The notes: generated by a model from the letters alone, not told the origin. A DNA stretch of 64,000 bases from Symbiodinium natans (GCA_905221605.1 CAJNDS010001112.1:2716812-2780811); one strand, 5' to 3'. Counted from the stretch's first letter, positions 44,901 to 55,060 are shown. Made by a program: numbers and translations.

Positions 44901-47900
44901 GGAGGGGAGGAAGCCAACAACGTCATAGCCGCAAGAACAAGTCCGCAAACCCCACCTTGATTTCGTATTTCTGTCTGGCTTAGAGGCTTAGCAGTCACAA
45001 AGCTAAAGCTTTGGAGAACAAACACAAGAATCCAAAGCTCACTGCAGCTCCTCATGAAGAGCTTGTCTTTGGCTGTGCCCGAAGCTTGGCCGAAACCCTA
45101 CACCATAAACCCTTGTTCTACTATTTGCATAAGAACCCCCTAAAAAACACAGAACATTCTTCCTTTTACTACGGGCAAGACCGGGCTTTTTGTTCTTTTG
45201 TTTCTTCTCGGGGGGGGGGAGTTAAGCAAGTAGTAGTTTTTTGGTACCCTCAGTATTCGGGGCCCCCTTATAATGGTAACCCCAAAAGGGACCATGATTT
45301 AGAGAAGTGGCCATCTGATTAAATTCCTATAGAGCGCTGGAAGCCCTTTAAACTCTGACCGACCGGATCCTGTGCCCTACTGATATAACTTATTATAGGT
45401 AGTTCTCCAAAATGGTGCGCCCTTTGTGTTCTCTCTAGAGTAATGACCCTCCAAGAACGGGACCCCAGTTTAGAGAACTACCCATATACATGGACCTCAC
45501 AGGAGTTCCCAGCATGATGATCGCCAGGGTTTAGGGTTTAGGGTTTAGGGTTTAGGGTTTAGGGTTTAGGGTTTAGGGTCTAGGGCCGGGTGGTCGCATT
45601 TGTAAAGCTTATAGGCCTTCAGGGGTGAACGTAGACCGGCCATTTCTGCCTTTTACCATTCACACCCTTTTCTAAATAGGCCCTCGGGATATGTGTGTTT
45701 TCACTTCTTGGGTTTAAGAGGACCATACTTCGGAAGATTCCCCTAAGGGTCCATGTACCTCATTATTATATACTTGGGCCCAAAAGTCCCTAAATAGGAG
45801 GTCCGTTAATGAGCAAGTATTCCCTATTTAGGGACCCTTAGGGTTTTACAGAGGGTTTTATGGGCCATCCTAGGATGAATGTAATTGAGATACAGTATAC
45901 AGTACGTTTAGGGTTTAGGGTTTAGGGTTTAGGGTTTAGGGTTTAGGGTTTAGGCGTGCCCAATTCGGGTGCTCAAGTGTTCAAGTTGCAGGTGATTAGG
46001 GGGGAGAGGGAGGGAGTAGTGCCTGTAAGGCCGAATTCAGAACAATTGCGCCCCTCCCCCCTGCCCCCCGGGGCCCCAAATAAGGGTATTGTTCTCCTAA
46101 ACCTTAAACAGGACAAACGCAGGGCTTGCTTGGAGTGTAGCGAAAGGAAACTTCCACACGGTGCTACTCCCAACGCGATGATGAGCCCTGCAAGCTCTCT
46201 AAGCCCGGTCTTTCCAACAACCCAAAAGGTCCCAGAGCCTCATCGATCTCACGTGACCCACCCCACCCCAACCCACCCCACCCCACCCCAGCCCTTCAAC
46301 CCTCAACTCTCTGCTTCGGGTTCTATGTACATGGGCATTGATCTGCAGGTCCGCGTGGGAGATTAGCTCAGGGTGCCAAATATTAAAGAGGGGATTATGG
46401 GGTTTATGTACATGGAGGGGTTGATCTGAAATTTCGGGTTCCGATGGGTTTTAGGGGGACTGTGGGGTTGTCTTGGGGGATAAGGTCTTGTTGTGCAACT
46501 ACCACATATCTGAATATGCACAGACCGAAAAGATGCAGAATGGCTTCTGTCTAGCAACGCCCCAAACCCTAGGTCCTAAACCCTGTACCCTAAACCCTAA
46601 ACCCTAAACCCTCAACCCTCAACCCTCAACCCTAAACCCTAAACCCTAGCCCTAAACCCTAAACCTTTACATCGGCCAAGGAGGCATTTCTCACCACCCT
46701 CTCTGAGAAGCTGATGGAGAGCCTGAAGATGGCGCTCTCCTCTGCCGTGGGCGGGTTCTTGGGCTACGCGGGCAAGGCGCGCGAAGTAGGGTTTAGGGTT
46801 TAGGGTTTAGGGTTTTAGGGTTTAATTAGGGTTTAATTAGGGTTTAATTAGGGTTTAATTAGGGTTTAATTAGGGTTTAATTAGGGTTTAGGGTTTTGGG
46901 GTGGGCGCGGGGTTGGGGGTTTCCAGGCCCCCGAATTCTAGTAAAGCTCCTTTCTTTCGTGTTTCGGAGTTTAGCCTTCTGATAGGAAGATACTACCTGC
47001 AACTAGGATTCGGAGGGGGGGGTGGGGGGGAATGGTTGCATGTACCCCTTGGGCGGTTGTGTTTTTGCAAGTTGCACCAAACGTTTCCCAGGATTCGGTT
47101 CAGGATTCGGGGCGTATGGTTTGGAGTTTAGGGTTTAGGCTTTAGTCTTTAAGGCAACTCCGGACATTCAAAAAGTCCAGGTACAAAAAAGGGCTTCTGT
47201 CCGCAGGTCGTCTTCGAGCTGCTGATGCTTGGCCTCTATGCCGCCTGGCTGTCGACTTGGGTTTAGGGTTTAGGGTTTAGGGTTTAGGGTTTAGGGTTTA
47301 GGGTTTAGGGTTGCAGCATCCGAACGTTCAGATGTAAATCAACCCTACATAAACCCAAGACACCGTGACAACCGTAACTGCACCAATGCCCCCAGATGTA
47401 CCCTACTTATGATCTCCACGCCACTCTCTTATTCTGTCTTGCAGGGATGATCGATATGACCCAAGCTAGGGCCCCCCTTCATGGCCACTTACGATCACCC
47501 TCCATGTAAAACCCTAAGCCCTAAACGCTAAACCCTAAACCCTACACCCTAAATCACAGAAGCTTGGTGCTGCCAGGTCTTGTTCTGGCTTTGCGCGCCG
47601 ATGCCCCTAAACAGGAAGACCGCCTCCTGGCTTGATCAGGCCAAGAGCTTGGCTGTGAGGGTTTTCGGGTTTAGGGTTTAGGGTTTAGAGTTTGGGGTTT
47701 AGGGTTTAGAGTTTAGGGTTTAGGGTTTAGGGTTTAGGGTTTAGGGGTGGAGATGATCTCCCAGGTCCCTCGACCGGAATTTAAAACGTGGCAACCGGAG
47801 CAAAAAAAGCACGCTTAGATGGGTTCCGAAATTAGGGGCACCTTCTTGGGGTCCTTAGGGTTTCGGTTTTAGGGTTTAGGGTTTAGGGTTTAGGGTTTAG

Positions 47901-48246
47901 GGTTTAGGGTTTAGGGTTTAGGGTTTAGGGTTTAGGGTTTAGTTTTTTTTAGAAGGGATCCTGCTATTTGAGGGTCGATATTGGAGGTCCCTGATTTTCG
48001 TAAACTCCCAGAAGTTTGGGTGAGCAAAGAGTTCGCAAGCATGCTGCGAACAATCCTTTCCCCCGAATATGAAACCCCAATATCAAGTACCCCTCCCCCA
48101 TATATACTAGAATGGAACTATAATTGGGAGGAATAGGGGGTAGGGATCAATGCTGCCACATTAAGGAGACCATCTTCCGACGCTACCTGTTCCTCAAGGG
48201 CACCGCTTGCATCCCGGCATTTCATGGCATTTTTGGTGCAGCATGA
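38925..48246 (+). CDS. multi-exon membrane protein of unknown function
   Basis: Exons in consistent phase: 38925-39044 (ATG, MQSSASEGKVGSLTMFYP, GTGAGC donor); 40467-40546 (QSALHGFLHVEPRNGAWLTF, TKIRQDG); 41771 to about 41838 (RCRLFQASSDAEELVAAG); 42383-42472 (TPNGFDEMDAGASPLW); 43740-43843 (ARFISVLSALAVVLFAVLGV, first TM helix, GC donor); 44575-44628 (QDIQLYEIGARQVEARVK, GC donor); 46681-46785 (EAFLTTLSEKLMESLKMALS); 47207-47260 (VVFELLMLGLYAAWLSTW); 47577-47654 (VLFWLCAPMPLNRKTASW), the last two forming a second hydrophobic segment; 48166-48246 (ETIFRRYLFLKGTACIP, stop TGA). Most junctions are phase 0. The donor of the third exon is unresolved. I do not recognise the family. Topology suggests two or three membrane passes with a cytosolic N-terminal region. 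Confidence 0.6.
39110..39213. mobile_element. hairpin element family E, copy 1
   Basis: Arms GGGATGTTCCCCCTGATAC and TAAGGGAGAACATCCC, with inner arms AACAGTCCTTAATAGGGATT and AATCCCTATTACGGACTGTT, make a long stem. A related copy lies at 51507-51607. Confidence 0.6.
39505..39642. mobile_element. family A hairpin with a telomere array inside
   Basis: Ends AAGGGTCCATGTACTTATAT and ACAAGGACCCTTAGGG flank a TTTAGGG array (about 39536-39575). Compare copy 1 at 30988, which has no array at this position. Confidence 0.6.
40566..40738. mobile_element. long hairpin element
   Basis: Arms TACTTGAAGGTTCATGTTAC and TACCATGAACCTTCAAGTA, with inner TTATAACTGTACTTATAA pairing to TTATAAGTACAGTTATAA, give a stem of about 80 bp. 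Non-coding, in an intron of the membrane-protein gene. Confidence 0.65.
40744..40935 (+). CDS. short Cys-rich ORF (63 codons) inside an intron
   Basis: ATG 40744 reads MCPGCRCFTEHCGVLSCEEC and continues with CNHSGFTACCPRFH; 11 Cys in 63 residues, stop at 40933-40935. The Cys spacing (CxxCxC, CxxC) looks like a zinc-binding or disulphide-rich peptide. It starts just after a hairpin element and lies between exons of another gene on the same strand, so it could be an exon of that gene, a nested gene or chance. A second frame (40703-40969) is also open. Confidence 0.35.
   Translation: MCPGCRCFTEHCGVLSCEECADSNLTAPCNHSGFTACCPRFHVLPWQEHVLLSCLTASSRMCA
43418..43593. mobile_element. family D hairpin carrying a telomere array
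   Basis: The element begins CCTAGGACGCAGAGTTGGCC and ends GGTTACTCTGAGGTCTAG. A TTTAGGG array (about 43452-43487) separates two partial copies of its left arm, the second beginning CTAGGACCCAGAGTAGGTC. Confidence 0.55.
45118..45235. mobile_element. hairpin element family C, copy 2
   Basis: Ends CTATTTGCATAAGAACCCCC and GGGGGAGTTAAGCAAGTAG, as in the copy at 29398. The inner sequence is diverged. Confidence 0.5.
45741..45843. mobile_element. hairpin element family A, about 103 bp
   Basis: Ends CCCTAAGGGTCCATGTACCT and ATTTAGGGACCCTTAGGG are inverted. The core ACTTGGGCCCAAAAGTCCCT is shared with copies at 49478 and 62298. Confidence 0.65.
46803..46885 (+). repeat. variant array of 11-mer TTTAATTAGGG
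   Basis: Six tandem GGGTTTAATTA units follow normal GGGTTTA units, directly after the exon ending 46785. This is a telomere-like unit with a 4-base ATTA insertion that has been amplified. Confidence 0.9.
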
Positions 48247-48551
48247 ACAGCTGTAAGTGCCGTCATTTTTGGGGCTTTTGGGGCTCTCATGGCCTTGCGA
48301 CGGGCCATCAGCCCTAAACCCTAAACCCTAAAACCTAAACCCTAAACCCTAAACCCCTTGAAATTGCTAGGCCTCGGGTATGGTGCGGCTCGGCTGCAAG
48401 AATCCCAGCTGCCCCAAAGCATGGCCGACAGGACTCAGGGTTTAGGGTTTAGGATTCCGATGAGATCATGTGGGGGGGTTCACGAAAATTGGCCTGCACT
48501 CAACCCCCAAAACCCTGAGGGTTTAGGGTTTAGGGTTTAAGGTTTCCCGAA

Positions 48552-48639
48552 CCCTAAGGCTCCAAATAGCCCAAGGTAGGTATTGTTTACAGACTTTACA
48601 CCCAATGTAGGTGTTCTTTGTATACTTGGAGCCCTAGGG
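48552..48639. mobile_element. hairpin element family B, copy 2
   Basis: Ends CCCTAAGGCTCCAAATAGCC and ACTTGGAGCCCTAGGG; very close to the copy at 38800. Confidence 0.65.
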
Positions 48640-48699
48640 AAACAGACCCCAAATAGTAGGATTCCCTTCCTCCACATTACGTTTGTATGCCGGGTCGAG

Positions 48700-49005
48700 G
48701 TTTAGGGGTTTAGGGGTTTAGGGGTTTAGGGGTTTAGGGGATTAGGGGTGTAGGGGTTTAGGGGTTTAGGGGTTTAGGGGTTTAGGGGTTTAGGGGTTTA
48801 GGGGTTTAGGGGTTTAGGGGTTTAGGGGTTTAGGAGTTTAGGGGTTTAGGGGTTAGGGGTTTAGGAGTTCCAGGGTTTCTAGGGTTTCTAGGGGTCAAGG
48901 GGTTAAGGGGTTAAGGGGTTTAGGGCTTTAGGGGTTTAGGAGTTTAGGGGTTTAGGGGTTTAGGGGCTTAGGGTTTAGGGGTTTAGGGGTTTAGGGGTTT
49001 AGACC
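48700..49005 (+). repeat. variant array of 8-mer TTTAGGGG
   Basis: More than 25 units of GGGGTTTA occur with a few variants (GGAGTTTA, GGGGTTAA). The unit is one base longer than the usual telomere 7-mer and highly uniform. Confidence 0.9.
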
Positions 49006-49024
49006 CTAAACCCTAGCCCTAAAG

Positions 49025-49440
49025 GTATGCGTCGGACTGCTGCTGCACATGCTGAAAGTGCAGCTTCCGATAGTTTATGGCAACTTGGCAGCCTTATTTA
49101 GACCACATGCTTCTGATGCCAGCGACCTCCTTTAAGACTAGTTGGGGTGGGTGGCCAATCGGTAGCAATGAACTCCCTTGTGGCGGATCTCTCCAGGCTG
49201 ATTTGAATCGTTTCGTATGTTGGGTTTGGTTCAGCGGCGTTTCGGGTGATCGGCCACATGCGTCTGCAGGTTTGAAATAGGCCCGGCCCTTGTTGCATGT
49301 GCCTTGGCCCTAAACCCTGAACCCTAAAACCCCAAAACCCTCGAACCCCAGCAGATGGTTCATCCTGCCAGTGCTGTCTTTGGTGCGTGCTTGGGGCAGT
49401 GCCGGCGACGAGCACACCTTGAACCTCCCCAAAGAACGCC
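49025..49440 (+). CDS. two exons of a putative membrane protein
   Basis: A first piece (from about 49025) reads VCVGLLLHMLKVQLPIVYG. A second exon (49355 to about 49438) follows a degenerate CCCTAAA array and GCAG and reads WFILPVLSLVRAWGSAGDEH, then TLNLPKER. Both are hydrophobic then polar. The junction between them is unresolved, and no family is recognised. Confidence 0.4.
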
Positions 49441-49477
49441 CTAAACCCTAAACCCTTTGACCCCAAATCCGCATCAA

Positions 49478-49657
49478 CCCAAGAGTCCATGTGCCTCAAC
49501 TAGGGAAGACTTTGACCTTATAGTACTTCCTATGTAGGGACTTTTGGGGCCAAACCCGAAACCCGAAACCCTAAACCCTAAACCCTAAACCCTAAACCTT
49601 AAACCCTAAACCCTAAACCCTAAACCCAACATTAATGAGGTACATGGACCCTTGGGG
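49478..49657. mobile_element. family A hairpin with a CCCTAAA array inside
   Basis: Ends AAGAGTCCATGTGCCTCAAC and GAGGTACATGGACCCTTGG flank a C-strand telomere array (about 49553-49625). It is the third family A copy with an internal array. Confidence 0.6.
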
Positions 49658-50457
49658 TAAAGCCTTAATCTCTTCGCGACCAGGACTCCTGAGTCGTGAA
49701 GACCTAGCCCCAGATCAATCGTTTACACAGAGGGTTTAGGGTTTAGGGTTTAGGGTTTAGGGATCATCGCGGCACTACCCCAAGATCTCTTAAATGGGTT
49801 TTTTGGGCTCCAACTTTGCTTGTTCCGTTCATGCGTTCACTTCCTAACGATTTTTCATAAGAGAGTTCCGAGCAAAGGGCAACATGGAAAGTACCCCACC
49901 TGTGGGCCAGTTGATGTGCTAGTGCTGCTATGACCTCAAGGCTCTGAGGACTCCCGTATTTTAGTGTCTTTTTTGGCAGAGGAAGGCCGCACGCACTTTG
50001 TAGAAGGTTTTTGGGGCCTTATAAGCCCTACACTGGCCCTACACCCTGAAACCTAGCAGCTGAGTGAGTGCACTTTACACTTTTTGGGATACTATAACCC
50101 ATTGTAATCCCCTATAGAACTGAAAGTGTACACCTTTTAGGGGCTTATGAACTCAGCAACTAAGAAACCCTGACCCCGGATCTTCCAGTGGGTGCCCTGC
50201 AATGTGGCCCGATCAGTGTCCGCTAGGCGGATGGCAAAAGAAAAACCCTAACCCTAAACCCTAAACCCTAATTAAACCCTAAACCCTAAACCCTAAACCC
50301 CAAGCCTGCTTGGCCGGTGGCAAGCCCTAAACCCTCGACCCCCAAAAACACCACCAAAACTAACCCTAAACCCTTATCCCAAAACCCTAAACCCTAAACC
50401 CCTATCCTTAAACCCTAAACCTAAACCCTAAACCCTAAACCCCTTTTCCAGACTCAG

Positions 50458-50507
50458 GTTTGACGTCCTTCGTCCTGAGTTTCATCCCTGAGGCCTCCGC
50501 AGCCTGA
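50458..50507 (+). CDS. possible terminal exon
   Basis: After CCAGACTCAG, just downstream of CCCTAAA arrays, the frame reads LTSFVLSFIPEASAA and TGA (50505-50507). Short but protein-like, and in the usual exon position after a C-strand array. Confidence 0.35.
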
Positions 50508-50914
50508 AAAATCACCAGATGCTTACGTCGTTTGAACCCTAAACCCTAAACCCTAAACCCTAAACCCTAAACCCTAAACCCTAAACCTTAAACCCTAAAC
50601 CCTAAACCCTAAACCCTAAACCCTAAACCCTAAACCCTAAACCCTAAACCCTAAACCCTAACCCCTAAACCCTAAACCCTAAACCCTACACCCTAAACCG
50701 CATACATTCTTTAGGTGCCGGCAGCGGTTGGATTGAGTGGCTTATCTCTGCCCCTAAACCCTAAACCCTAAACCCTAAACCCTAAACGCATGGTTGACCC
50801 AGCCGTGCCCTAAACAAAAACACGAAACCCTCAGCCCTTAACCGTCCTCCACATGCGACTCAGGGTTTAAGGGTTTAGGGTTTAGGGTTTAGGGTTTAGA
50901 ACCTCCACCTTCTT

Positions 50915-51028
50915 CCCTAAGGGTTCAAGTACAAATGTAGTACATACTTGGGCCTTCATGGGGTTCTTGTATCGTAGTTTTTGGGTTCAGTAAAATACTT
51001 ATCATACTATATAGGTACATGCCCTGAA
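50915..51028. mobile_element. hairpin element family A, diverged copy
   Basis: Ends CCCTAAGGGTTCAAGTACAA and TATATAGGTACATGCCCTGA; core ACTTGGGCCTTCATGGGG. It sits just after a short TTTAGGG array. Confidence 0.5.
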
Positions 51029-51288
51029 CCATGCCCTGAACCATAAACTAAACCAAGACCCTAAACCCTTTTAGCCGATGGCGTAGGTTTAGGTTTAGGG
51101 TTTAGGGTTTAGGGTTTAGGGTTTAGGGTTTAGGGTTTAGGGATAGGGTTTAGGACCCTCAGGGCTTGTCGATGGAAGGACGGAGAGAATCCTTCTGACC
51201 AGCCCTCTTTCCTCTCAGATGTTGGCACTCGATCCCCACGCCCTCCACCCTCAGCCCTTTTAAGGGACTGTGTAGCTAACCTTTCACT

Positions 51289-51410
51289 TTTATTATATAC
51301 CAGATCTTCCAAAACCCCTTACTTAAGGAATATACCCTAATTTATACCAAGGACCATTAACATGAATTAGGGTATATTCCTTAATTAAGCGGTTTTGAAA
51401 GATCTGAGTC
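51289..51410. mobile_element. hairpin element with long AT-rich stem
   Basis: CCAGATCTTCCAAAACC with AAGGAATATACCCTAATT pairs to AATTAGGGTATATTCCTT with GGTTTTGAAAGATCTG. Near-perfect stem, non-coding. Confidence 0.65.
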
Positions 51411-51506
51411 GAATCCCACTAAAAAATGCAAGGTAAACTGTTTTTGGGGCTAGGGTGTTCAGCCCCGAGTCCCTAAGCCGCCCAAATTGGCTTAGGGTTT
51501 TTGGGT

Positions 51507-51607
51507 TGGGGTGTTCCCCCTTCTACCAACAGTCCCTAGTAAGGGCTATCATAGTGGGTACGATGATCCCTCTTCAGGACTGTTAGTAGAAGGGGAACAT
51601 GCCAAGT
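51507..51607. mobile_element. hairpin element family E, copy 2
   Basis: Arms GGGTGTTCCCCCTTCTACC and GTAGAAGGGGAACATGCC, with AACAGTCC/GGACTGTT inner arms as in the copy at 39110. Confidence 0.6.
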
Positions 51608-51860
51608 TTTAGGGGGGTAAACCCACATCACGACACTGCCTTGCGAGATTGGGGCATTTCTGGCCATGGCGCTGTCGGTTCCTGTGATTCTGCGCCTTTG
51701 CAGCACATCCGTTTGAGCCGCTGTCGAAGTTGAAGTCCGCGTCCTGCTAGTAACTTCGGTACCTGACAGGGTGCTGAGCTGAGTAGAGGCCCCAATACCA
51801 TGAACGAAACCGAATGTGTTAATCCCAGATGCTCACTCTGAGCTGCACATCTTACCTTTT

Positions 51861-51949
51861 CCCTAGGGCTCCAAGTATACAAATAACACCTACATTGGGG
51901 TGTAAAGTCTGTCAATAATACCTACTTTGGGCTATTTGGAACCTTAGGG
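51861..51949. mobile_element. hairpin element family B, inverted copy
   Basis: Reverse orientation of the 38800 and 48552 copies: CCCTAGGGCTCCAAGTATAC at the left and GGGCTATTTGGAACCTTAGG at the right. Confidence 0.65.
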
Positions 51950-52084
51950 TTTCTCTCAGGTTTGACAGTCGCCTGGAGAAGCCACTCGTCACGCCTCTTG
52001 GTACTAAACTTACACAGCTTACAGTTCCCATAGGCTCCAAACTTGAAAAAAATCAAGTGCACTTGATTTTTTCAAGCGCAGCTT

Positions 52085-52400
52085 GAAAATGCGAAAAATT
52101 CAAGATTTTTTTCAAGATTGCGATTTTTGTGTATTTCGTATAGTTGAGACGATAAAAATCAAGATTCAAGATTTTTTCAAGATTGAAAATTCAAGTTTTT
52201 TCCAAAACCAAGCGCAGATTTTTAAAATTCAAGATTTTTTTCAAGATTGAAAACCAAGCAAAACACAAAATTCAAGATTTTTTTCAAGATTGAAAACCAA
52301 GCAAAACAGAAAATTCAAGATTTTTTTCAAGATTGAAAGCCAAGCAAAACAGAAAATTCAAGATTTTTTTCAAGATTGAAAACTTGAAAATTTAGAATCA
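52085..52400 (+). repeat. subterminal repeats, left arm (TTCAAGATTTTTTTCAAGATT)
   Basis: About seven copies of AAATTCAAGATTTTTTTCAA followed by GATTGAAAACCAAGCAAAAC. Each copy is self-complementary (CAAGATTTTTTTCAAG). The right arm holds the same repeats at about 55870-56110. Confidence 0.85.
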
Positions 52401-52848
52401 TGGATCGAAGAAAGCGTTAAAACATATACATGTTTGTATATACATATATATATATATGTAACCCTCCTAAAAATTGATTATATATCAGATCACAGAAAAC
52501 AATTGGTGATCTGCCTGTCTGTCCAGACATTGCCCATTGCCATTGTAACCTGCCTCTCCAGGCATTATTTTCTCTATATCCAGACATCGCACCATGACCT
52601 GCCTGTCCAAGCATTAAACCTCAACATGTCTGTCCAGACATTGCCCAGATCCATATACATCACTTTTATTTATCAGCATGCGTTGAAGGGCTGTGCAATG
52701 ATAACCAAACATTCCGAACTCATACTATTTTGAAAATCAAAACTTCGTTTCTTCAGAAAATTGCATAGAAAAACCTTTTTAGTGGGGGGTTTGCACAAAG
52801 TGGCGGGGGAGCTGGAACAGGGGGGGGGGGGGGGGGGGGGAGGGTGGC

Positions 52849-53613
52849 GTCCAGACATGCGAGAAGGTTATGGGTTTATTTGTCTGGACAATTTTTTCGG
52901 CAGTGTCTATGTCTGGACAGACAAGACACAGATGGGGTCAAAGCTTCTCTGGACGGGAAGTGCGGGGGTTTGTGTCTGGACTGACAAGTAAAACCCTAAA
53001 CCCCTAAACCCTAAACCCCTAAACCCTAAACCCTAAAGCTTCTGGTTTGTGTCTGGACAGACAAGTAGATGGGGTCAAGCTTCTGGTTTGTGTCTGGACA
53101 GACAAGATGGGGTCAAGCTTCTGGTTGTGTCTGGACAGACAAGTAGGCGGCGTCAAGCTTCTGGTTTGTGTCTGGACAGACAAGTATGATAGGGTCGAGC
53201 TTCTGCTTGTGTCTGGACAGACAAGTGGATGGGGTCAAGCTTCTTCGAAGAAAAAAGTGATGCGGGCTTTATGTCTGGACAGACAAGTAGATGGGGTCAA
53301 GCTTCTTCGAAGAACAAACTTGATGCGGGCTTTGTGTCTGGACAGACAAGTAGATGGGGTCAATCTTCTTCGAAGAAAAAGGTTGCTGCGGGCTTTGTGT
53401 CTGGACAGACAAGTAGATGGGGTCAAGCTTCTTCGAAGAAAAAACTTGATGCGGGCTTTGTGTCTGGACAGACAAGAAGATGGGGTCAAGCTTCTTCGAA
53501 GAAAAAAACTTGATGCGGGCTTGTGTCTGGACAGACAAGTAGATGGGGTCAAGCTTCTTCGAAGAAAAAAAGTTGATAGGGGTGGGGGGCTTGTGTCTGG
53601 ACAGACAAGTTTA
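52849..53613 (+). repeat. array of TGTCTGGACAGACAAG motifs (left cluster)
   Basis: About a dozen exact or near-exact TGTCTGGACAGACAAG motifs occur. From 53209 they sit in a tandem unit of about 62 bp with GGGGTCAAGCTTCTTCGAAG between motifs. The unit keeps one frame open (SGQTSRWGQASSKKK-type repeats), which explains the long ORF at 53047-53628; no independent coding evidence exists. Confidence 0.9.
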
Positions 53614-53689
53614 GGGTTTAGGGTTTAGGGTTTAGGGTTCAGGGTTTAGGTTTCAGGGTTTAGGGTTTAGGGTTTAGGGTACACTATGT

Positions 53690-54420
53690 GAGGATTTTTT
53701 TGACTTCCACAGAAAGACACATGACAACATGTGATGCTTTCCTTTTTTCACAGAAACACACATGACAACATGTGACGGTCTTTCGTTTTTTCACAGAAAG
53801 ACACATGACATCATGTGACGTTGTTTGCTTTTTCACAGAAAGACACATGACATCATGTGACGTTATTTGCTCTTTCACAGACAGACACATGACGTCACAT
53901 GATTTCTTCCGGCTCTCTAATTAAAGACACATGACATCATGTGACGTGCTTTGCGTTTTCACAGATTGTCACATGACGTGCATTTGTTGGCACAGGTTGT
54001 CATGTGACATGTTTTTTTTGTCACATGACATTCTGTGACGGTCACAGGTTGTCACAGTATGTCATGTGTCTTATTTGGTGCGCCACAGCTTGTCACGTGA
54101 CGTTTTTCGATGCCGCAGAGTGTCATGTGACGTTTTTGGGTTTGTCACAGAATGTCATGTGACACAGTGCTTGTGTCACATGACACTCTGTGACGGTCAC
54201 AGGTTGTCACATGACGTGTGGTCCTTCTTCACAGAAAGTCACATGACATCATATGACGTGTGGTGGGTTTCCACAGAAAGACACATGACAACACATGACG
54301 TGTGCTCCTTCTTCACAGAAAGACGCATGACAACACATGACGGGGGGTGGGTTTCCACAAAAAGACGCATGACAACACATGACGTGTGCTGGGTTTCCAC
54401 AAAACGACGTCACAGGTTTT
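53690..54420 (+). repeat. array of CACATGACATCATGTGACG motifs
   Basis: More than 20 copies of a GTCACATGAC/GTCATGTGAC palindromic core, many within CACAGAAAGACACATGAC units of about 45-60 bp. The core is E-box-like (CATGTG). Non-coding. Confidence 0.88.
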
Positions 54421-54529
54421 GGTTTTGTGCTGCCCAAAAATTGGTAGACCAACTTAAGGTTTGGGGTTGGGCGTCAAACCTTATAGGGTCTGGCGTCAAA
54501 CTTTCACAGTCCTTTAGTGCATGCTGGTA

Positions 54530-55060
54530 TTATGACCCTAAACCCTAAACCCTAAACCCCTAAACCCCTAAACCCCTAAACCCTAAACTCTAAACTCTAA
54601 ACCCTAAACCCTAAACCCTCAACCCTTACGATACTACAATACAGGGTCGAGAAAAGGTTGAGGGTTTAGGGTTTAAGGGTTTAAGGGTTTAAGGGTTTAA
54701 GGGTTTAAGGGTTTAAGGGTTTAAGGGTTTAAGGGATTAAGGGTTTAAGGGTTTAAGGGTTTAAGGGTTTAAGGGTTTAAGGGTTTAAGGGTTTAAGGGT
54801 TTAAGGGTTTAAGGGTTTAGGGTTTAGGCCTAAACCCTAAACCCTAAACCCTAAACCCTAAACCCTAAACCCTAAACCCTCAACCCTTACGATGCTACAA
54901 TACGGGTCGAGAAAGGTTGAGGGTTTAAGGGTTTAAGGGTTTAAGGGTTTAAGGGTCTAAGGGTTTAAGGGTTTAAGGGTTTAGGGTTTAGGGTTTAGGC
55001 CTAAACCCCTAAACCCTAAACTCTAAACCCTAAACCCTAAATCCTAAACCCTTAAACTAA
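54530..55060. repeat. mirror telomere-type arrays with TTTAAGGG variant
   Basis: Two rounds of CCCTAAA array, the stretch CTTACGATRCTACAATACRG, then a uniform TTTAAGGG 8-mer array (about 54662-54815 and 54918-54980) that ends in TTTAGGG. The whole block is duplicated about 255 bp apart. Confidence 0.85.

Noticed and set aside
53047-53628. 193-codon ORF with SGQTSRWGQASSKKK-like repeats as a repetitive protein
   Set aside because: The frame is open only because the 62-bp DNA repeat lacks stops; all three frames and the reverse strand give similar repeat ORFs, and the unit sits inside a non-coding inverted-repeat element.
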